24,682 nt of DNA from Rodentolepis nana (Eukaryota; Platyhelminthes; Cestoda; Cyclophyllidea; Hymenolepididae): contig UZAE01012275.1 in the NCBI GenBank assembly GCA_900617975.1, forward strand, positions 24,225 to 48,906, given 5' to 3'. Below, piece by piece: positions 18,957 to 24,682 of the stretch. Position 1 is the stretch's first letter. Each line of letters begins with the position of its first letter. The translations under genes were made by a program, and so were the position numbers. A model generated the notes under the pieces. It did not search any database and was not told where the DNA came from. It worked only from the letters and a program-made list of their open reading frames with translations.

Positions 18957-20136
18957 TGGCGCGGTCAATTATATCATTTGCCATCGTGGTATGTGGCTAT
19001 TTACCAAAATTTTGATAATTGTTATTTGAAAGTTGCACTTCAAAATTTCGAGTCATTTGCTGAAGGTGGGCTCAATCGCGTGTAAGTATTGAATTTGAGG
19101 GATTCGTGGCAGTTCTGACTTCAACTCTATCAAAATTGCCATCTCTGATGAATTCAACAAAAGCTCTTTGGCTTTCCATTTCCAAAGAAGCAGTGAGTTA
19201 GCTTGCACTTATCAAAATATTTGAGGCATTGTCTGCAGAAGTAAATGTTCTTCTGTACAAAATTTGACTAGTATTCCCGTAATGTTCCTATCACTTATAC
19301 TAACATCGTTTCTCATATTTCTATCAAAATTGTCACATATCTCCTTTTTTGCATAAAAAATCGCTGATGTTGGTCGCTAATGCAACTCCTATTCAAAAGG
19401 CCAACGATGCCATAAAGTGCCACTCATTAGTTAATGTTTAAGTGAAAATATCGTATCACGCACACTCCGTGAAATCTTGCGTACCTTTAGTCATTCCAGC
19501 ATAGCTTTTCTCCAGATCTACCTTGCTTTTAAAAACCTGACTGCTTAATCCTCACAATTTTTTTGTTGCATAAAGAACTCATTTGTGACCTAACATGATC
19601 GAGTTCCCACAATATCTTGGCCAGTGAAACTGAACTTGAACTAAATCCATGCAAGTTTCTTGTCTCAAACAACGATTAACATTGGTGGCTGACATATACA
19701 CGGCTCATGGGGAAATTCGCACAGGTAAATGTGCTTCTTGCTTAAATAGAATGAAATCAAAAGGGGTTGTGTAAAGTGAATACGAGGTCCAACAAAGGCC
19801 TGAAAATGCTTCTCCCATAATCCCCCTCTGCGGTCTCAATCAAAAGTTTTCCACTATAAAATAGATTTTAGTCCAGTCAAAAGGCCCAAATCTAGTCCCA
19901 ATGGATTCATAATCAAAGTGGTCAAAAGCCATATCTCTTAAATATGTCACAAACGTTACCATTATCAATAACCACCCTTACGTATTTGCCATCCGTAGCT
20001 CACACAAATGTTAGTCAAGGAATACCACTCAATTTAGCCTTATTGAATCTGAGAACTTTTGTCGGGGTTAAAATATTTTTCTTTTACACTCTTGTAATAA
20101 GTGAGGAGGCAGGAGAAGATTCGTAATTCCTTGTAG
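18957..20136. other. Spacer with scattered coding-like fragments
   Basis: Short open plus-strand pieces occur at about 19040-19082 (LQNFESFAEGGLNR, ending at a GTAAGT donor), 19064-19197 (VLTSTLSKLPSLMNSTKALW and on, ending at a GTGAGT donor) and 19944-20126 (60 codons). They cannot be joined with confidence to each other or to the gene at 18095. They may be remnants of a decayed gene or mobile element. Confidence 0.25.
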
Positions 20137-20355
20137 TTTAATTGGTGCCCAAATCAGGTAGCGCCATCACAAGCATCTGCACTTTCTGCACGCAGATGCA
20201 AATTCGGAGTCAAAAGCCGATTCAACAGAAATTTATATGGACTCGTGCAACGTCCTACCTTCGAGGATCCCCGAAACACCAAAGACTACAGCAATCACCT
20301 GCCAAACCTATTTTCCGGACACTTGGAGAATATTTTGGAAATGATTCCAGGTTGA
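20137..20355 (+). pseudogene. Coding-like segment, possibly a last exon or relic
   Basis: This is an open frame of 72 codons between a TAG (20134-20136) and TGA (20353-20355), with no ATG at its beginning. A CAG at 20155-20157 could be an acceptor. The translation RCKFGVKSRFNRNLYGLVQR continues with PTFEDPRNTKDYSNHLP and ends in HLENILEMIPG. Its balanced composition is unlike noise. A second plus-strand frame (20142-20486) is open for 114 codons and also looks protein-like, so I cannot say which, if either, is or was used. No family is recognised. Confidence 0.25.
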
Positions 20356-20706
20356 TAGATTGCTTCAAAGCCTATACTTTGTCTGTGGGGAAAGGGGAGG
20401 TACAGGGCGAAAATGAATTACTTTTCCAAAGAAAAATTAATTTAACAATTTATTTTCATGAGCTGTTAAGTTTACATATTTTTTAATAATCATAAATCGT
20501 ATAATACATTTATTTATTTGTTTCAAATGGCAGGCATTTTGATAGTTATCACTAGCCTTTAGCTGACTTCGGGCTTCACAGAGAGGAGAAGGAACATCAA
20601 AGTGTGACACATTCGAGAAAGGGAATAGAAGAGTGATTCACGGATGTAAAAGAGACAGACAGACACAAATGCAGAGAAAAGGTAAGACGAGTACTGTGAA
20701 AGTGGT

Positions 20707-20837
20707 GGAATATGACATGCAGTGGGGTCAAGGTAGTTTGAAGTGAGAAGTCAACTGCCAATTAATAGACTTTTTTGCCGTATGAGTATACGTTGCCAAG
20801 GGTGCACCACGTGGAGGTAAGTCTACCGCACATCCCA
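20707..20837 (+). repeat. Dispersed repeat family A, copy 1
   Basis: It matches the reverse complement of 24548-24677 with one single-base length difference and identical blocks of more than 25 bases. Landmarks are GAGTATACGTTGCC and GTGCACCACGTGGAGGTAAG, which includes a CACGTG palindrome. Similarity fades past 20840. At the other end the partner runs off the window, so the true 5' limit is unknown; the GA-rich stretch at 20580-20705 may belong to it. Confidence 0.8.
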
Positions 20838-21084
20838 ACCTATTGTTAAAGTAATACCCATTAAATGTGTTTAGTGCACAATACTGTCAAGGCTGAACAA
20901 AAAATTTCTCGAACTGTCAGACGGACTCAAAGGTGCGGCCGTGCTACTTTTCACGTAGGAAGTAAGTGAGATCGTGAGAGCGGAGATCACCTTATCAACC
21001 CCCCGCAATCAATAGCCCATGCTTGGTTTGGAAAACTTTTCTTTGTATTATAATGATTAAGCTCCCTGTTACCATCATATATTC

Positions 21085-21216
21085 AAAACAAGCGTGTTCA
21101 ACGCCATACGCTTGCTTCCTCTATATCGTTGAGGTAGGGTATCTAATCCCGGGAGAAATTTCAAACTGGTGGAACTTGGCACAAATGTTGTTGAACAAAG
21201 GTTAAGGCTTATTAGT
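21085..21216 (-). repeat. Dispersed repeat family B, copy 4
   Basis: On the minus strand it runs from CTAATAAGCCTTAAC to GAACACGCTTGTTTTGA. It matches the copy at 21790-21905 at its 5' side (CTAATAAGCCTTGAC) and the copy at 15745 at its 3' side (GGCGT-GAACACG). It contains GGGATTAGATACCC, which coincides with a conserved small-subunit rRNA core. Copy 1 has GGGATTAGCAAAGC at the equivalent place, so the match is probably incidental. A 90-codon minus-strand ORF (21075-21347) overlaps it and is not called as a gene. Confidence 0.6.
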
Positions 21217-21789
21217 ATGGTAATCCGCGGCAAACTAGCACTGACATGATTAATTCTACAACAATATGTGTCTAGTGACCTTTGCAAGGTCCAAATCTCC
21301 TCTGCCAAAGAAATATATGATTTTGAAAAAGAAAGTAAATGTTTCATCTTATGTCATCTTTCCATTTTAGGTTTAGAACTTTAACCCCAAATTGCTTCAT
21401 GAACTCTTACGAATTACAACATGCTCTCAGTATAGGTTGCATTAAGTTTTAGAAAATTTCTATCATATTAAAAAAATTTTCTCTCCATTCTCGCGTTTTA
21501 GCCAGAGGCAAATAACTGAGAATTTCAGCGTTTCAAAAATTACGTTCTTTCATTATATATATTTTTTAACAAATTCACAATAGATAAATTGTGGCGTTGC
21601 GGCATAACAACGCAAATACTTAAGTGCCAATAAAACAATATACGAGCACATTGCGCAAATAGAGCATCTGCAGAAATGGTTTAAATAAGGAATGAAAGAG
21701 AAACGGTGGCACCAAAAGAAAATAGATTTCTGGATTTCGGAATAACATATTCAGCTACGTGATTCTAAAGGTTTTAGCGGATTGCTTAA

Positions 21790-21905
21790 CTAATAAGCCT
21801 TGACTGTACTCAGAAATCTCTATGGCAGATACTAACAGAACTACCTAAGCTACCGCAAAGTTATAGAGGAAACAGACGGATCACGTAGAACACGTTTGTT
21901 TGGGA
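21790..21905 (+). repeat. Dispersed repeat family B, copy 3
   Basis: It contains TAATAAGCCTTGACTGTACT, TCTCTATGGCAG, AAGCTACCGCAAAGTTATAG and AGGAAACAGACG followed by GAACACGTTTGTTT. These segments occur in the same order in copy 1 or copy 4. A GT-rich stretch follows, as in copy 2. It lies about 570 bp from copy 4, in the opposite orientation. Confidence 0.65.
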
Positions 21906-22986
21906 TGTGTGTGAGTGGGTGTGGGTACAGACCAGGAGCTTAGTCCTTATATTAACATGGCGCGTATGCTAAACCAAGCGAACACTATTGATTGGCAGTC
22001 GACTGTGTTCTGGGTGCGCATGTGATTACATGTGCAGCGATGACAAACGTTGTGTCTCCACAAGGTTCACTTTTGTAACCAAACTGAAGATTAATCTCGT
22101 TACTCCGACCGAAGAATAACTAGCAGCGTATTTTGCTGATTTAACATGAAGCCGACATTCTAGATTTGGATTATTTTAATTACAACTCTCAATTGTTAAG
22201 AGATTGATGATAATTCAATGGCTATTTAGGGCACTGTTTAACAAATGATGTCAGACTAATCAAAAAGAAAGAACCGAATGTTAAAGTCCTTGAATTAAGG
22301 CTTTAACTGGGAGACATGACCACACAATTGCATATACTCAGACCAAATATATGGATAGATCATCATAGTGAACATGAAAAACAAGTAAAAAAATTAATTA
22401 AAATGCGATTTACCATTAGATTTATTCTCTCCAAGAGCTTGCCAAGGCAACATTTTTGCATATTGGGGAGGTATTTGGCTGGAACAAAAACAAAATTGGA
22501 TGAAAGAATCTTCTTCCAAGTTTTATTGACATTAAATTCAACTGGAAGTTGCAAATTAAAGAAAATCCAAATGGCGGATTAAGCTCATCAAATCCCTGAA
22601 GCAAATGTGACAAACAGAAAGCTCTTTAGTAATAAGAGCAATTGTGATAGAACATAGACATTCTTTATTCAAATTTTATACTTCTGATTGAATTTCGAAA
22701 AGGAATACGGTTGACCTAACATTTCGATAGCTATGGTGAAGTTGGTCTTTCTTGAATTCCAGACTTTTAATCTGTTTGCCAAAACGCTCTCACCTACGCG
22801 TGAATTTTATCTCACCATTGTATTGACTATCTTTAATATTTTGATGTTTTAAATGGTTTCTGCTCAACTATAGTAACAAAAAAATAATGGAAATTGTTCT
22901 ATCTAAATTCTTTCCATTTTAAGACAAGGAATTGATCAATTTATAAACCACAATATTTCTTGGCAATTTGAAATGGAAACCGCTTT

Positions 22987-23006
22987 AGGTCAACTTAGGT
23001 CAACTT
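22987..23006 (+). promoter_or_regulatory. DR4-type AGGTCA direct repeat
   Basis: AGGTCA-ACTT-AGGTCA (22987-23002) is a perfect direct repeat of the nuclear-receptor half-site with a 4-base spacer. It arises from two copies of a 10-base unit, so it may be a chance small tandem duplication. No gene with a clear promoter is adjacent. Confidence 0.25.
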
Positions 23007-24090
23007 AAAGTCACCTACGCTTAAATTAACGCAACTCAAGATTTTAGGCTAACTCTGAATACTAACCTAATAGTTAAGATATTAATTTGGGACCTAAATT
23101 ACACAGATAAAAATAAAATATAATCTGCTTTAAAATCTGTTTTGTTATATGCTTTTATCTGTAAAATGTGATTGATCTCCATATCACATTCATTATATGC
23201 GAGGTGATCAAGAGGCATGTAATTGGTTTAAAAAACAATTGCGTATCACTTAATCAGCGTACCATGGAGTTCAGATGCCACTAGGATTCTGATGGATCAT
23301 TGCAGAAGTGCATTTTTCGATCTATACTAAAACCATCAAGAGTTGACACTAGAGCCAAATTCATTGAAGTCGAATCACTTCTCCCTTTATTCTGGGAGTT
23401 TAGTATAAAGCAACTCTAATGACGCATGTTTTTTTCATCTAACCCTAACAAATTTCTATTCCTAAAATTGACCCCCCCTGATCTCTGCAAATCTCCCCAC
23501 CGTTTAGCTTCAAATCAAACGATATTTCATACTATGGACTCAATAAGTCCGGAACTATTTTCTGCCGGTTACCTTAGTGGATAGTCACGTCCATTAGCAT
23601 AAATATTAAACTTGTCACTTTAAAAAAGCCTGAATATAAACAAAAACATATATCGTTCCAATGGTGATCACGAATTGATGATCATTTTCGTTTGAACAGA
23701 TCGCGAATCTTAGGTGTTTAGAGGAAAGCTAAAGCAAAATTTAATACAAACAAATACATACTACTGTTTTAAATTTAAGTACAAATATTTCGTTAAATTT
23801 AGCTAATTCTGCCATGGCTGGTCGACATGAACAAGTAATAACTTCCGAAAGCAAAAGAGATTCTAACCCGATTTTGTCGTGGAACAAAATAAATGATGGC
23901 ACGTTTTAATAAATAAACTTTTTATTTAATTTGACAATAAGACTGACAACTTATTTACAAGTACTTATTAATAGTCATTGCATCTAAGATAGCATAAAAT
24001 TGTGAATACTTCACTGAAGAGAAATTAGTATTTGAATTAAATAGAAAATAAGCAAAATCTAATGGGAACAGTGTGGCTAAAGTGAAAGAG

Positions 24091-24480
24091 TTACCGTGTA
24101 ATGCATTGCACTAAAAGTGAGATCGAGCATTGCGCTAGATCCCGATTTGTCTAGCGGTCAATTTGTGCTAATGATGTGTTATTGAGTCCTACAGAATGTC
24201 CATTTATATCAAATAAAAGAAGTTTGTTGTTGAGGCTTATTTGATGCGTAAATCGTTGGCCATTTTCAATAGAAGGCTCGCCTCAACAATTTGATTCTGC
24301 TAAAATTTTTGACCAGAAAATAAATGATAAGTTTGAGCTACCGATTCGGTCATTATAGCCGAAAACAACCGCGTGTGTATTGATCACCGAGGAATATCCA
24401 ACGTGTTCATTATACTGCAAGAAGTTCACGGAAATAAATAAAATGGCCATTCTCCCTAATAAACATATAGCGAACCTCAT
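24091..24480 (-). pseudogene. Broken ORF of a secreted-glycoprotein type
   Basis: On the minus strand an ATG at 24480 opens a frame with a hydrophobic signal-like start (MRFAICLLGRMAILFISVNF), then VVFGYNDRIGSSNLSFIFW up to a TGA at 24283-24285. The same frame continues as GEPSIENGQRFTHQISLNN and LLLFDINGHSVGLNNTSLAQ to TAG (24151-24153). It then carries about 20 more protein-like codons to TAA near 24091. Protein-like sequence across stops suggests a decayed gene. Potential N-glycosylation sites (NLS, NTS) and the leader suggest a secreted protein. The style recalls the multicopy secreted GP50-type antigens of tapeworms, but this is an impression and not a verified match. Alternatively the stops are removed by splicing: a 42-bp GT-AG segment (about 24305-24346) exists. 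Confidence 0.4.
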
Positions 24481-24547
24481 GGCAGAATATGTTTTAGCAG
24501 TTACATATGTGAGAGCAAAAAGTTAAGGTGATGTAAACATTACAACC

Positions 24548-24677
24548 TGGGGTGTGCGATAGACTTACCTCCACGTGGTGCACCCTGGGCAACGTATACT
24601 CATAAAGCAATAAGTCTATTGACTGGCAGTTGACTTCTCACTTCAAACTACCATCACCTGACTCTATGCCATATTCG
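24548..24677 (-). repeat. Dispersed repeat family A, copy 2 (reaches the window edge)
   Basis: This is the reverse complement of 20707-20837, about 3.7 kb away, with conserved CTTACCTCCACGTGGTGCAC and TATACTC landmarks. Homology still holds at the right end of the window, so the copy continues outside. It lies directly upstream of the broken secreted-protein ORF. Confidence 0.8.
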
Positions 24678-24682
24678 ACTAT

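Larger units (their letters stand above)
20840..24090. other. Repeat-rich region without a supported gene
   Basis: Apart from the family B copies, the region 21906-24090 has one 88-codon plus-strand ORF with an ATG (22316-22582). It overlaps a 63-codon minus-strand ORF that is equally protein-like; neither is convincing. A tandem AGGTCAACTT duplication lies at 22987-23006. I see nothing else. Confidence 0.4.

Noticed and set aside
21137..21240. Possible nuclear copy of mitochondrial small-subunit rRNA (GGGATTAGATACCC, and TTTGCCGCGGATTAC on the minus strand)
   Set aside because: The flanks and both motif areas align with other family B repeat copies that lack the rRNA motif (GGGATTAGCAAAGC in copy 1, GCGGATT in copy 3). 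The two motifs are also closer together than in metazoan rRNA. A search with the mitochondrial rrnS of the species would settle it.
22316..22613. 88-codon plus-strand and 63-codon minus-strand ORFs
   Set aside because: They overlap on opposite strands and neither has a recognisable motif, signal peptide or convincing splice context.

Overview
The window looks like nuclear DNA of a flatworm, most likely a tapeworm (cestode). It is AT-rich, with long gene-poor spacers and spliced genes. Several introns are very small (37, 38, 40, 47 and 53 bp) and others are 75-80 bp. There is a tandem pair of divergent LC8-type dynein light chain genes, a family expanded in parasitic flatworms. No bacterial, viral or organellar gene organisation is present. 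The species assignment is an inference and was not tested by any search.

Layout. (1) 671-6190, + strand: a six-exon alpha/beta hydrolase of the ABHD4/ABHD5 (CGI-58) family. All splice phases close, including one GC-AG micro-intron. The gene keeps the serine nucleophile but has lost the Asp of the HX4D motif. Its two large introns hold coding-like relics, a (TA)n run and a poly-C run with an unresolved base. (2) 6404-6637, - strand: a small ORF with a textbook signal peptide. (3) 7633-8974, - strand: a SETD4-like SET-domain lysine methyltransferase with one 40-bp intron. (4) 9557-11044, + strand and divergent from SETD4: a two-exon gene that aligns by eye with PACRG, but is strongly diverged. 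(5) 13350-13550 (-) and 13789-14145 (+): a tiny membrane-protein-like ORF facing away from the first dynein light chain gene; a second dynein light chain gene follows at 15054-15421. (6) 18095-18405, and possibly on to 18956: an unrecognised small multi-exon gene downstream of a CpG-rich simple-sequence tract. (7) 18957-24682: mostly repeats and relics. These include an inverted pair of family A repeats, two of the four family B repeats, a coding-like relic, and near the right end a broken ORF of secreted-glycoprotein character.

The genes are independent transcription units of general eukaryotic function: lipid metabolism, protein methylation, possibly axoneme structure, and dynein/tegument. 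I see no operon and no single multi-gene system. The most informative observations are the diverged PACRG-like gene, the altered ABHD motif, the GC-AG micro-intron, a frame-breaking cryptic exon in the ABHD gene, the duplicated dynein light chains with a shared intron position, the secreted-peptide candidate, and two locally dense repeat families.
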